The notes under the pieces are model-generated. The model saw only the letters and a list, made by a program, of their open reading frames with translations. It made no database searches and was not told where the DNA came from. Shown here in pieces: positions 1-8,812 of a DNA stretch of 64,000 nucleotides (within the stretch, counting starts at the first letter, position 1; the number at the start of each line of letters is the position of its first letter). The stretch lies in NCBI GenBank assembly GCA_041753075.1, contig JBGSVE010000065.1, positions 108,359 through 172,358 of the forward strand. The letters are read 5' to 3'. A program made the translations under genes and the position numbers. The DNA comes from UBA6163 sp041753075 (GTDB lineage Bacteria > Planctomycetota > Planctomycetia > Pirellulales > Pirellulaceae).

Positions 1-2121
1 TTGGAGCGTTTCATTGGTTCGGGGACGTTCGGCCAAGTTTGGTATGGACGCAATCTGAATACCAGCCGCCCGGTGGCCGTCAAATTTTACCTCCATCGCG
101 GCGGCGTGAATTGGTCGCTGCTGTCGCGGGAGGTAAAAAACTTGGTCCAGCTTTCCGCCGATCGGTCGGTGGTCCAGGTTCTCGATGTCGGTTGGGACGC
201 CGAGCCACCGTACTATGTGATGGAGTATTTGCCGCGAGGATCGCTGGAAGATTTGCTGGTTTCGCGTGGGCGGCTGTCGATCGACGAAACGGTTCAAATG
301 TTTCGCAAGCTCTGCGTGGGACTGAATCATTGCCACGGCAAAGGCGTTTTGCATTGTGATCTCAAGCCCGCCAATGTCTTGCTTGACGACGACTTTGATC
401 CGCGATTGGCTGATTTCGGTCAAAGTCGCATGTCCAGCGACCAATCACCATCGCTGGGGACGTTGTTTTACATGGCACCGGAGCAAGCCAACATCGATGC
501 TGTGCCCGATGCTCGCTGGGATGTTTATGCGCTGGGCGTGATTTTATATCGAATGTTGACCGGCAAAGTGCCCCATCGCAATCAGCCGCTGATCGAAAAA
601 ATCGACACCGCCGGCACTCTGGGTAAACGGTTGGAACATTACCGTGACGCAATTCTGCGCGATGATGTTCCTCAAGAGCATCGAATGCGACGCGGTGTTG
701 ATCGGCTGTTGGGCGCGATTGTCGATCGATGTCTAGCGCCGGAACCGGCGAAGCGATACGCCAATGTCCAGCAAGTGCTGGCCGCGCTCGACCAGCGCGA
801 TGATTATCGTAGTCGCCAACCGTTGATGCTGTTGGGCATTGTGGGGCCGCTGTTGTTATTGGCGGCGACGAGCATTTTTGCGGCGCGAAGCATTACCGGT
901 GCCAGCAAGAATGCAACCGAAGCGCTGCGCACCGAAGCTCGCGGCAGCAATCAATTGGCCGCCAGGTTTGCCGCGAGAACTCTCGAAAACGAGTTGCAGC
1001 AATACTTCGTCGCAATTAGCCGCGAGGCGTCATCATCAACGATGAGGACCACCTTGGCCACGGCTCTTGAGTCACCCGAGTTGACGGCGCTGCGCAGTAA
1101 AGTCATTGAAAAAAACGAAGGCGATGTTGCGAACTCTCGAAACGATTTTCTTGCCAATCCCGAGCGTGTGGCACTGGACAATTGGCTGCGCGATCGTTTG
1201 GCTTTATACACCACGGATACCAGCGGCGGGCGTCCACGTTTAGCAACGATGTTCATTATGGATACCCGCGGCACGATTGTCGGAATTGCGTACGACGAAC
1301 CGGTCACGCAGGACAAGAATAGCGCCGGCAAGAACTTTGCTTATCGAACTTACTTCCACGGCGGAGCGAATGAATTTCCGTCGAGCACACCGATCGAAGC
1401 AATCAAGCCACTGGATTCGCCGCGCTTGTCATCGGCATTTCCCAGCACCGCGACCGGTATGTGGAAGGTTGCCTTTAGCACGCCAATTTATCTTTATCCA
1501 GCCAGTACCGATGACGAAGAACGCGAAGTCGTCGGTGTGTTTGTCGCGACCACGAATCTGGGTGATTTCGAGTTGCTGCGCGGCGACGAAAAAAGCGATC
1601 AAGTCGCAGTCGTGATCGATGCGCGAACGGGACCGTTGCGCGGTACCGTGTTGCAACATCCGCTGATGGACAGTCGCCGCATTGCTGGTGAAGCGATGGC
1701 TGGCGAGCGATTTCAAGTTCCCAGCGAACTGCTCGATCGGCTCGTCGCTGGCAACGACGTTGATTACGCTGACCCGCTTGCCCAGGCCGGTGATGGTTTG
1801 GCGTTTGCCGGCTCATGGCTTGCCGCCGTTGCCCCCGTTGCGCTGCCCCAGGCCGACGATGTCGTGACTCCCGGCGGCGACACAATGGCAAACACCGACA
1901 TGTTGGTGCTTGTTCAGTATCGTTTGGCAAAAGTATTCGAGCCGGTCGGGCGAATGAAACGTCAACTATTGGTCGAGGGGGCGCTGGCGATGTTGTCCGT
2001 CGTGCTGGTCACATTCTTAATGTGGTATTTTGTCAACCGTGTCACCGGGCGAACCGAACACAATGATGCACCGGAAGAGTCGTCGCTGCCTAGCCATGCC
2101 GCCACCATCGAATTGAAGTAA
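1..2121 (+). CDS. Transmembrane Ser/Thr protein kinase with extracytoplasmic sensor region (5' end cut by window)
   Basis: This is a eukaryotic-type Ser/Thr kinase followed by a membrane-spanning sensor region. Visible motifs, numbered from the first base: glycine loop GSGTFG (6-11), ATP-binding Lys28, catalytic loop HCDLKPAN with Asp120, DFG (138-140) and an APE segment. The catalytic Arg of HRD is replaced by Cys, making it a non-RD kinase. A transmembrane helix lies at about 276-294. It is followed by about 360 residues that are probably outside the cytoplasm and resemble a Cache-type sensor in layout only, then a second helix at about 655-678 and a short tail. The frame is open at base 1, where the codon is TTG, and the glycine loop lies only a few residues in. 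The true start is therefore probably upstream. Ligand and targets are unknown. Confidence 0.85.
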   Translation: MERFIGSGTFGQVWYGRNLNTSRPVAVKFYLHRGGVNWSLLSREVKNLVQLSADRSVVQVLDVGWDAEPPYYVMEYLPRGSLEDLLVSRGRLSIDETVQMFRKLCVGLNHCHGKGVLHCDLKPANVLLDDDFDPRLADFGQSRMSSDQSPSLGTLFYMAPEQANIDAVPDARWDVYALGVILYRMLTGKVPHRNQPLIEKIDTAGTLGKRLEHYRDAILRDDVPQEHRMRRGVDRLLGAIVDRCLAPEPAKRYANVQQVLAALDQRDDYRSRQPLMLLGIVGPLLLLAATSIFAARSITGASKNATEALRTEARGSNQLAARFAARTLENELQQYFVAISREASSSTMRTTLATALESPELTALRSKVIEKNEGDVANSRNDFLANPERVALDNWLRDRLALYTTDTSGGRPRLATMFIMDTRGTIVGIAYDEPVTQDKNSAGKNFAYRTYFHGGANEFPSSTPIEAIKPLDSPRLSSAFPSTATGMWKVAFSTPIYLYPASTDDEEREVVGVFVATTNLGDFELLRGDEKSDQVAVVIDARTGPLRGTVLQHPLMDSRRIAGEAMAGERFQVPSELLDRLVAGNDVDYADPLAQAGDGLAFAGSWLAAVAPVALPQADDVVTPGGDTMANTDMLVLVQYRLAKVFEPVGRMKRQLLVEGALAMLSVVLVTFLMWYFVNRVTGRTEHNDAPEESSLPSHAATIELK

Positions 2122-2126
2122 CAGTG

Positions 2127-2176
2127 TTCTACGACGCTCCGCCGTCGTCTATTTACGACGGCGGAGCGTCGTAGAA
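2127..2176. repeat. Perfect 22-bp inverted repeat just after the kinase gene
   Basis: The arms at 2127-2148 and 2155-2176 are exact reverse complements separated by a 6-nt loop. The outer ends read TTCTAC / GTAGAA. It lies 5 nt after the kinase stop and 36 nt before the end of the decayed exchanger gene, so it could end transcription from both sides, but there is no T-run. Two other hairpins in this window, at 34529 and 38517, share the GTAGAAC/GTTCTAC ends, so a dispersed repeat is also possible. Confidence 0.8.
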
Positions 2177-2211
2177 TACTGCGCACGAAGCCGAAAACCC
2201 AACTTGTTTTT

Positions 2212-3044
2212 TTATCCAGCAGTCCGCCGCTGCCTAGTCGCGAATACCAATAAGCCGACAACCGTCACCGGAATAATTCCGTACAACATCGCGTTTAAAC
2301 ACAGGCCCAGTCTTGCGTCATTCGCCGCGTTGAGAATCAACTAGATCGTGTAAGCGGAATAGTAGCCGAGTAGCAGCAGGCCCTCGTCGCGCTAGATGAT
2401 TCGACCGGTCAGCAGAATGGGCAAAGCAATGACGGCCACCGCGATCAGACCCGCAAGTCAAAACGGATTTCCTGCTCGTTGACCTCAAGAACCGACGGTG
2501 CAACGGTCGTCGCCAGTCCAAGCACGCCCATGAGGTTGAATACGTTGCTACCGATGACATTGCCAACCGCGATGTCGCGTTCGCCTCGCATTCAATATCA
2601 AGATCACCAAGCCAACAATGATGAAGGCAAGATCTTCAATCAGCCGTGCCACCATGGGACGGCGGCTTAAATCGATGGCTGTATTCTTACTTTCGAGGCT
2701 CGCCGTCGCGGCGGTTACTTTGCGACTCAGAAAAATCTGGCCGATGATGTAGGCAATCAATCCCGCAGAAAGAATGTAGCCATCAGTCCGTCCGAATTTA
2801 CCATCCAGCGCGATGACGTACACCGCAAACGACGTCAGGATGAGAAGCGGCAGATCGATACGAATTAATTGCGGTGCCACCACCAGCGGTACGATTACCG
2901 CCGATATACCGAGAATGAACAGCACATTGAAAATGTTGCTACCAACGACGTTGCCCACACATAGGCTGGCGATGCACCACGCACCAACAACTCGGCAGCG
3001 ACAATCATCGATACCAAACCGGTGACAAACAAAACTATCGACAT
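2212..3044 (-). pseudogene. Decayed CaCA-family Na+/Ca2+ exchanger
   Basis: The frame opens with MSIVLFVTGL and an AELLVRGAS segment, typical of the first helix of YrbG-like calcium/sodium antiporters. A deletion and frame change then lead straight into GNVVGSNIFNVLFILG, the alpha-1 repeat signature, followed by several helices. A second disruption follows near 2580, and the C-terminal part (RDEGLLLLGYYSAYTI, then LCLNAMLYGIIPVTVVGL) is interrupted by two in-frame TAG codons at sites where Trp would be plausible. The gene starts inside the last codons of the AMP-ligase gene, a 10-bp overlap, so it was probably the last gene of that operon. No intact copy is visible nearby. Outer limits are approximate. 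Confidence 0.8.
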
Positions 3045-4783
3045 AGCGTCGTCCAAATTCGTGGTTGCCGCTGAATCGCGGCAGCTAATTGTTCGCGAAA
3101 AATTTTGCTGTTATGGCGTATATCAACCGGCAAAGAGCGCGGATGAATGCGAATGTCACTGATCCGCTGCGTCAAAGGATTTTGAGTCGCCATTTCCACC
3201 AGCTCTGAAACTAATTTTTTATGCGCGAATACTGATCGCGGCCGCTGCGCCGCAATGGGTTCGGCAACAATCACGGGCGTCTGCTCATTGAGTTGCCCGC
3301 AACCAACCAACGCACAACGATAGATCGACGGATGACCATTAAAAATGGCTTCGCACGGTATCGTGAACCAAGTTTTGTTGCCGGCAATCACGCGGTGGGC
3401 CTTGCGGCCACAAAACCAGAAACGATCTTCTTCGTCGATGTATCCAACATCGCCCATGCGATGCCACGTCCGCTCGCCGTCACGCACTTTGTGGAGCGCG
3501 TTTTGGTCGGCACGGATGACGTATCGTTTCGTCACCATCGGGCCGCTGACCATCAGCTCGCCAATCTTGCCATTGGCCAGGGGCACCGTCTCATCTACTT
3601 GTTCAATCGGTCCATCGTCGATTGCGATCACGCGCCACAATACGCCATCAAAGCGAGTTCCGACGCAAACGCCCTTGCCCTTGGCCGCCGCCGGACCGGT
3701 TTGAGTGATGACTTGTCGTGACTCAATGGACGCAATCGGCAACGCTTCGGTCGCACCATACGGCGTGACGATGTCGGCATCGGCATGAACGATTGTGCGC
3801 AGCCGCGCGAGCGTCGACGCCGGCACCGGTGCACCGGCGGATAGCACGCGACGCAGCGTTGGAAAATGGTTGTCCGTTTCTTCGCACCAAGAGACCACGC
3901 GGTGCCACAGCGCCGGCGAGCCAAACGCTTGGTCAATTTCCCACTGCGTGACGGCCTCGTGAATGCGTCGCGGATTGACACTCGCTGGCCGCGTCGGGTC
4001 CATGTCGGGAATGATCGTTGTCACACCCATGACGTTGTCAAACAAACCGAATAAGGGAAAGCACGCCAGGTCGCGAGTCCCTGGCCGGATATCGTATCGC
4101 TGGCGAATCAAATCGACTTGCGAGTTAAACGTGCCGTGCGTGTAAGCGACGCCTTTGGGTGGGCCAGTGCTGCCGGTTGTGAAAATGATCGCAGCGTCGG
4201 TATCGTCGCCGACGGGCGGTAGCGGAATCGTCTTCGCCGTGCCTAGTGCCGTGACCTGCGACAGCGTTTTGCCGCCCCAAAAGTAACGCCGACCGATGGT
4301 GACATTCCACTTCGCGCGGGCAAACCGGTGACGCAGCAATCGCACCACCGCCTGGGCCTTGGGAATGCCAACAAACCCGTCGGGTTCGGCTGCGGATAGA
4401 CCATCAATCAAGTGGCTGCGCCCGATTCCGGGATCGACAAGCACGACCACAACGCCGGCCTTGAGCAATGCGAACGCCAGGCGAATAAACATCGCTCCAA
4501 ACGGCACCAGCATGACGATTCTCATGCCGGGTTTGATTCCCCAAGCAATCATGCCCCGCGAGATTGCGTCGGATTGGTCGTCGAGTTCTCTGAAAGTAGT
4601 GATCGCATACGATCGCAGGCCATCGCGACGGACCGGACCGCAGGGCTCGGCGATCGCAATCGCGCCGGGAACTCGTTTGGCCCATTGTGATAACCTTGCG
4701 GCAACGTTGCGGCCCACAACGCGATCGGCAAAGTCATGCTCGCAGATCGCTTTGTCGGATCGGGTCGACTCGTCAGCATTCAT
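3035..4783 (-). CDS. AMP-dependent fatty-acid ligase, OleC-like
   Basis: A 582-aa member of the ANL (acyl-CoA/AMP ligase) superfamily, which activates a carboxylate through an acyl-adenylate. The P-loop-like motif FTTGSTGPPKG lies near residue 200, followed by a THG segment, a YGATEALP adenine-binding motif and a WHRMGDVGYIDEEDRFWFCGR hinge-region stretch. The overall order and the FPLFGLFDN segment resemble OleC-type 'fatty acid CoA ligase' proteins, which act on beta-hydroxy acids in long-chain olefin synthesis. OleA, OleB and OleD are not visible, so the substrate is open. Its ATG overlaps the TGA of the ATP-grasp gene (ATGA), showing tight translational coupling. Confidence 0.8.
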   Translation of the reverse strand: MNADESTRSDKAICEHDFADRVVGRNVAARLSQWAKRVPGAIAIAEPCGPVRRDGLRSYAITTFRELDDQSDAISRGMIAWGIKPGMRIVMLVPFGAMFIRLAFALLKAGVVVVLVDPGIGRSHLIDGLSAAEPDGFVGIPKAQAVVRLLRHRFARAKWNVTIGRRYFWGGKTLSQVTALGTAKTIPLPPVGDDTDAAIIFTTGSTGPPKGVAYTHGTFNSQVDLIRQRYDIRPGTRDLACFPLFGLFDNVMGVTTIIPDMDPTRPASVNPRRIHEAVTQWEIDQAFGSPALWHRVVSWCEETDNHFPTLRRVLSAGAPVPASTLARLRTIVHADADIVTPYGATEALPIASIESRQVITQTGPAAAKGKGVCVGTRFDGVLWRVIAIDDGPIEQVDETVPLANGKIGELMVSGPMVTKRYVIRADQNALHKVRDGERTWHRMGDVGYIDEEDRFWFCGRKAHRVIAGNKTWFTIPCEAIFNGHPSIYRCALVGCGQLNEQTPVIVAEPIAAQRPRSVFAHKKLVSELVEMATQNPLTQRISDIRIHPRSLPVDIRHNSKIFREQLAAAIQRQPRIWTTLCR

Positions 4784-5658
4784 GCCAACACCGCCGCGAT
4801 CATTTTCTCGGCCAAATTAAATGCGAAGCATGATTGGGCACCTTTCCAGCCCGGCACGCCGTTGACCTCGACGACAAGCGGTGGCCCATCGTCGTTGTCA
4901 AGCAAGTCGATCGATCCGATGCTCAGCTCCATTCTTGCGGCGATGTTTTTCGCCAGCAAAATCTGCTCCGGCGGCAATTCAATCGCGTCACACTTGCCAC
5001 CGTTGGCGACGTTGGTCCGAAACCCAGTGGTTGCACTTCGCCGGACCCCGAACACTTCATCGCCAATTACCAGCAGCCGCGTATCGTGTCCGCCCGGTGG
5101 GATGAATCGTTGGACGTAAAGCACACTGGACAATTGTTGCAAAGTCGAGAACGTTGTCCAAGCCAATTGTTCATCGCGCACACGCATGACGCCGCGTCCT
5201 TCGCCACCAAAAATCGGCTTAACGACAACATCGCCGCCGAGTGACGCAAACGCCCGCATCGCCTCGCCGCGAGATTGCACGATGATCGTTTCGGGCACGG
5301 GCAAATCGAGTGACGCAACCACCGCCAACGTCGCATATTTGTCGATCGCCAACTCCAGCGTCTGCGGTGAATTCACGATCCGAACGCCCGCCGCAATCGA
5401 TGCGTGCAGCGTTGCCAAGCGAAACAAAATTTGCTCCATCGATCCCATCGGCATCGTACGACAGAGCACCGCAGCGAAGTCCGCGAGTTCGCCTGCTGAG
5501 CTTGTGACACAGTGCCGACCGTGATGATCAATTCGCGCGGTCAAAGTCTCGTAATCGGCGTATTGCAAATCACGTCCGTGCTTAGTCGCGGCGGTGCGTA
5601 ATTGGTCTGCGTGCCAACCATCCGCGGGGCCCAGCGCGAGCAGAGGTCGTGGGCTCAT
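4780..5658 (-). CDS. RimK-like ATP-grasp ligase beside mch
   Basis: About 292 aa when started at MSPRPLLALG, the ATG that overlaps the mch stop codon (ATGA). A longer open frame upstream lies inside mch and reads as an Arg/Ser-rich shadow. ATP-grasp features are visible: DKYATLAVVASLDLPVPET, a VVKPIFGGEGRGV loop, QRFIPPGGHDTRLLVIGD, and the C-terminal metal-binding VVEVNGVPGW. In methylotrophic bacteria and planctomycetes an ATP-grasp gene (orf9 type) travels with the tetrahydromethanopterin C1 genes and is thought to act in cofactor synthesis or side-chain glutamylation. The same role here is inferred from family and position. Confidence 0.8.
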   Translation of the reverse strand: MSPRPLLALGPADGWHADQLRTAATKHGRDLQYADYETLTARIDHHGRHCVTSSAGELADFAAVLCRTMPMGSMEQILFRLATLHASIAAGVRIVNSPQTLELAIDKYATLAVVASLDLPVPETIIVQSRGEAMRAFASLGGDVVVKPIFGGEGRGVMRVRDEQLAWTTFSTLQQLSSVLYVQRFIPPGGHDTRLLVIGDEVFGVRRSATTGFRTNVANGGKCDAIELPPEQILLAKNIAARMELSIGSIDLLDNDDGPPLVVEVNGVPGWKGAQSCFAFNLAEKMIAAVLA

Positions 5659-6608
5659 GCGTAAAACGATTGCCGCAAGACCGTCGAATTGAGCGAACCA
5701 AATCGACGCGCAATACCAGTTCGTCGATTGATCATCGTGACCACGGCCGGGCTGAACAACAGCGGATCGACCTTGTAAAAGTCGTAATCGTAATCTTTGA
5801 AAATCGCCGCGAAGGGACGACCATAATCGCGCGACGTTTCGCTCGGAACTTTGTTTGCAACCGCGTCGACAGCCGTTTGATCGCAATCGACCCACAGCGT
5901 CACGCGACCGCCATACAGAATCGCATCATTGGTGCGACCGATTCCGGTGATCACGTCGCTCGGTTTTGCCGGTGGCGGCAGTGGCGCACAGCCAATTGCC
6001 GAGTAAACGCTCGCGACATCAAACTCCAACGCATGCAACTTGTGCATCGCCGTCTCGATACTGCGGGCGACGACTTGAATCGATCCAACAAGGCTACCCG
6101 AGGGTGCGACCGCGACGGCGACTTGCGACGGTTCAAGCGAAGTTTCGGTGGCGATCATGTCAATCACCGGCGGGGGCGGCAACTCGGTCGCTTCAAGCAC
6201 ACCGGCGATGACCGGCGATGGTTCATGCAACGACAATTCTTTGAGCATCTGCTCGCAACCACGAGTCATTCGCATCGGACCGCTGCCCATCGCGAAGTAT
6301 TTGTCCAGCGTCACCGGCCAACCCGCATACTGGCCACCCAAGCACGCCTTCAGCGGATTGTCGGTTCGCACCATCACGCCACAATCGACCGCCATCGTCT
6401 CGGCATTCTCGCTGCAGATTGAAACCTCCGCATTGTCACCCAAACAAACTCGCGCCACCATCAACCCGGCTGCGATGGAACCGGCGACGTTGATGCCGGC
6501 ATCGATCACCAACGTGCCGGCGATCCGGTGCGGCATGATGCCCAACCGCGTAGCGTTGTCGCTCATCGATTCAAGCAAACGATAGCTTGCTAAATTCAAC
6601 ATCTCCAT
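5655..6608 (-). CDS. mch: Methenyltetrahydromethanopterin cyclohydrolase
   Basis: A 317-aa enzyme converting methenyl-H4MPT to 5-formyl-H4MPT in the H4MPT-linked C1 oxidation pathway, in the cytoplasm. Matching segments include VIDAGINVAGSIAAG near the N-terminus, YAGWPVTL, GIGRTNDAILYGGRV and the C-terminal PSETSRDYGRPF with DYDFYKVDPLLFSPA. Length fits the family. The chosen ATG (MEMLNLASYRLL) overlaps the TGA of the FAD-enzyme gene upstream; an open extension further upstream is a shadow of that gene. Other H4MPT genes (fae, mtdB, fhc) are not in this window, so any complete pathway must be encoded elsewhere. Confidence 0.92.
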   Translation of the reverse strand: MEMLNLASYRLLESMSDNATRLGIMPHRIAGTLVIDAGINVAGSIAAGLMVARVCLGDNAEVSICSENAETMAVDCGVMVRTDNPLKACLGGQYAGWPVTLDKYFAMGSGPMRMTRGCEQMLKELSLHEPSPVIAGVLEATELPPPPVIDMIATETSLEPSQVAVAVAPSGSLVGSIQVVARSIETAMHKLHALEFDVASVYSAIGCAPLPPPAKPSDVITGIGRTNDAILYGGRVTLWVDCDQTAVDAVANKVPSETSRDYGRPFAAIFKDYDYDFYKVDPLLFSPAVVTMINRRTGIARRFGSLNSTVLRQSFYA

Positions 6609-8104
6609 CAGATCATCGCTTGCTTTTCGGCGGTCAATCGTTGATCGACCTCGTTGCTGACAATCACGCCATAATTGATCGCACCGAGCCAACCGCTCAT
6701 GATGATACCGACGCTGCCGGCGTGGTACATGCCTTCGACTTGTTGCGGCAACGATCGGGATACGGCCAGGCCTTCAAACTTGGTTCCAAAGCTGGCCCCC
6801 AGTTGATGCCGGGTGTAATGATTAAACGTTCGCGGCGTCGCGGCTTCGACCCATTCGATTTTGTTTCTTGCATCCGGCACATACTTTTCTAACGAATCAA
6901 TCGTCGTGTCGATTAATTCTTGTTTGCTCGCTTCGTATTCTTCGTCAGAAAGACTCGACCAATCTTCCCAGCGGGCGTTCGTGCTACTGACCACTGCGTG
7001 TCGTCGTTTCTTGCCCGGGCGAGTGCGAGGGTAGTAGAAGCTAAACGTGCGACTGGTGATGTCGCGGCTGAGCAACAGATCGGTGCGAAATACCGGAGCA
7101 GTGCTGGTGAACAGCAAGTCGCCGGTTGACTCGTCAATCTCGACCTCCGGTTTCATCGCCATGTAAACCTGCGTGCTGCTGTTGTTCAAGCGAACCGCCT
7201 CGGTCTGTTCAATGAAGTCCGCTGAAACCGCCTCGCTGCCTAGCAGGTCCAACACCGTGGTTCGCAGGTTGGCATTGCTGACAACGGCGCGACAACTAAT
7301 TTCGCGGCCATCAACGACAACCGCATGAACGCGACCATCAAGGACTTTGATTTGATCGACACCACAGCGAATTCGTATGTCGACGTGGTTGGCTTCGAGT
7401 TCCTGTTTCATACGCGACACCAAATCATCAGTGCCGCCTTCGTAAATGAACACACCCTTGCTCATGAAGTTGCTGAAGACAATGCCGTATGTGATGGCCG
7501 GGTCTTCGAGTGTCGATCCGTTGGCGTAGGTGATCGGCTCCATCAACAAGCGAATCACATCTTCGCGACCCGGAAAGAAACGATCGAACAATTGCCTCGT
7601 CGTGGTCGATTGATCGTCGTAAAAATTCATTCCCCGCGCGGTGTCAAAAAAGCCATTGACCGCCGCGGGTTCGATTCCGAATTGCGTCGTCAATAACTGC
7701 GTGAAATCTTCTCGGTTGAACGTCGTGGTCAACGAAAACATCGGGTTGTCGAATCGAATGTTTTCAAGTTGCACGATGCGATCAGCAATGTCGCTGTTCC
7801 AATATCGCCGACACGACTTAATCATGCCATGCGGAAATCCGTGAAGCGAGACATCGAAAATATGGCCGCCTGGACGCAAGAACCAAGTCGCTAAACCGCC
7901 AAGCTTGTAGTGTTGTTCGAGCAATAGCACGCGATGGCCGGCACGCCCCAAAATGTTCGCGCTGGTCATTCCGGCCAAGCCGCTGCCGATCACCACAACG
8001 TCGTATTGGTCATCAATGTCTTTGAGAAAATCCTTGGGCATCCGAAATCCGCAAATTTCCGCCGTGGCGGATGGGTTCAAAAAGTTTAGTGTTTGAGCAA
8101 TCAA
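6608..8104 (-). CDS. CrtI/CrtISO-like FAD-dependent oxidoreductase
   Basis: A 498-aa flavoprotein of the phytoene desaturase / carotenoid isomerase / retinol saturase superfamily. The dinucleotide-binding motif VVVIGSGLAGMTSANILG lies at about residues 36-53 and ends in LLEQHYKLGG. A C-terminal FAD motif includes YHAGSVGIIMSGWLGAINYG. It probably acts on an isoprenoid or other polyene lipid, but no phytoene synthase or other carotenoid gene is adjacent. An internal ATG at MPKDFLKD is a possible alternative start about 21 codons later. It sits inside the mch operon, and its stop overlaps the mch start. Confidence 0.8.
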   Translation of the reverse strand: MIAQTLNFLNPSATAEICGFRMPKDFLKDIDDQYDVVVIGSGLAGMTSANILGRAGHRVLLLEQHYKLGGLATWFLRPGGHIFDVSLHGFPHGMIKSCRRYWNSDIADRIVQLENIRFDNPMFSLTTTFNREDFTQLLTTQFGIEPAAVNGFFDTARGMNFYDDQSTTTRQLFDRFFPGREDVIRLLMEPITYANGSTLEDPAITYGIVFSNFMSKGVFIYEGGTDDLVSRMKQELEANHVDIRIRCGVDQIKVLDGRVHAVVVDGREISCRAVVSNANLRTTVLDLLGSEAVSADFIEQTEAVRLNNSSTQVYMAMKPEVEIDESTGDLLFTSTAPVFRTDLLLSRDITSRTFSFYYPRTRPGKKRRHAVVSSTNARWEDWSSLSDEEYEASKQELIDTTIDSLEKYVPDARNKIEWVEAATPRTFNHYTRHQLGASFGTKFEGLAVSRSLPQQVEGMYHAGSVGIIMSGWLGAINYGVIVSNEVDQRLTAEKQAMI

Positions 8105-8170
8105 TAAACGAAAGTTGCCCGATAGTTTAGCAGTCCGGCAAACCTTCGACGATTGGCCAATCCGCCAGCA

Positions 8171-8812
8171 TCAAAGTGGCCCGACGTCCGGTTGCAATTC
8201 GGCAAAGACGCCAAAAATGTCGGTTTCGGGTGCCCGATCTCCATATAACAGCAATGATCCTCCGGAAAAATGACGCTCGTCAAAAATTCGCAAACTTTGC
8301 CCCGCAGGGACGACTACCGTTTGTTTTCCAATGCCGGTACTGACCAGCGAATGCGAACCCCGAAACACGTCGCGAATCTCATCGGCCAAAACCGTGCCGC
8401 TGCGTCCGGTGACGCCTTCATGGCGGACGATCACCGACATCCGCCACCGATCATCACGCGGGTCTTTCATCACCCGCACCGTGACAATCGATTCGCCCTC
8501 GAGCAAAGCCTGAGCGGAGAACCACTCGGGCTTATTGGTCGCGTGCAACCACACGGCGCTGTATGCCACGCGATACCGCTGCTTGAGCGGAACACGAACT
8601 CGGGCTTGCCAAACAAGCGGCTCATCGCTGGCGATCCGCACGGCGGCGACTTCGCCGGTGGAGCTCGGTTCCAGATATCCAACCTCGGCCCGCAACAGAC
8701 GTAGTGCTGCCTCCGCAGCCACGCGCCGCTGGTAATTGAGCACGAAACCAAGCGACAACGCGACCAGCGTAACGACCAAGAACATCCGGCGCAGTGAAAT
8801 TTGCCACATCAT
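8171..8812 (-). CDS. Membrane-anchored protein of unknown function
   Basis: 213 aa. It starts MMWQISLRRMFLVVTLVALS, a basic stretch followed by a single hydrophobic helix (about 10-25), which matches the N-terminal anchor common in planctomycete proteins of unknown role. The remainder is a soluble, probably periplasmic domain with alternating hydrophobic residues suggesting beta strands, and no motif I recognise. Its ATG overlaps the TGA of the dehydrogenase gene upstream, so it is co-translated with it. A 66-nt gap separates it from the FAD oxidoreductase gene downstream. Confidence 0.65.
   Translation of the reverse strand: MMWQISLRRMFLVVTLVALSLGFVLNYQRRVAAEAALRLLRAEVGYLEPSSTGEVAAVRIASDEPLVWQARVRVPLKQRYRVAYSAVWLHATNKPEWFSAQALLEGESIVTVRVMKDPRDDRWRMSVIVRHEGVTGRSGTVLADEIRDVFRGSHSLVSTGIGKQTVVVPAGQSLRIFDERHFSGGSLLLYGDRAPETDIFGVFAELQPDVGPL

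Noticed and set aside
5659..5895. N-terminal extension of the ATP-grasp protein
   Set aside because: It lies wholly inside mch in another frame, and the ATGA-coupled start at 5658 gives a normal ATP-grasp protein.
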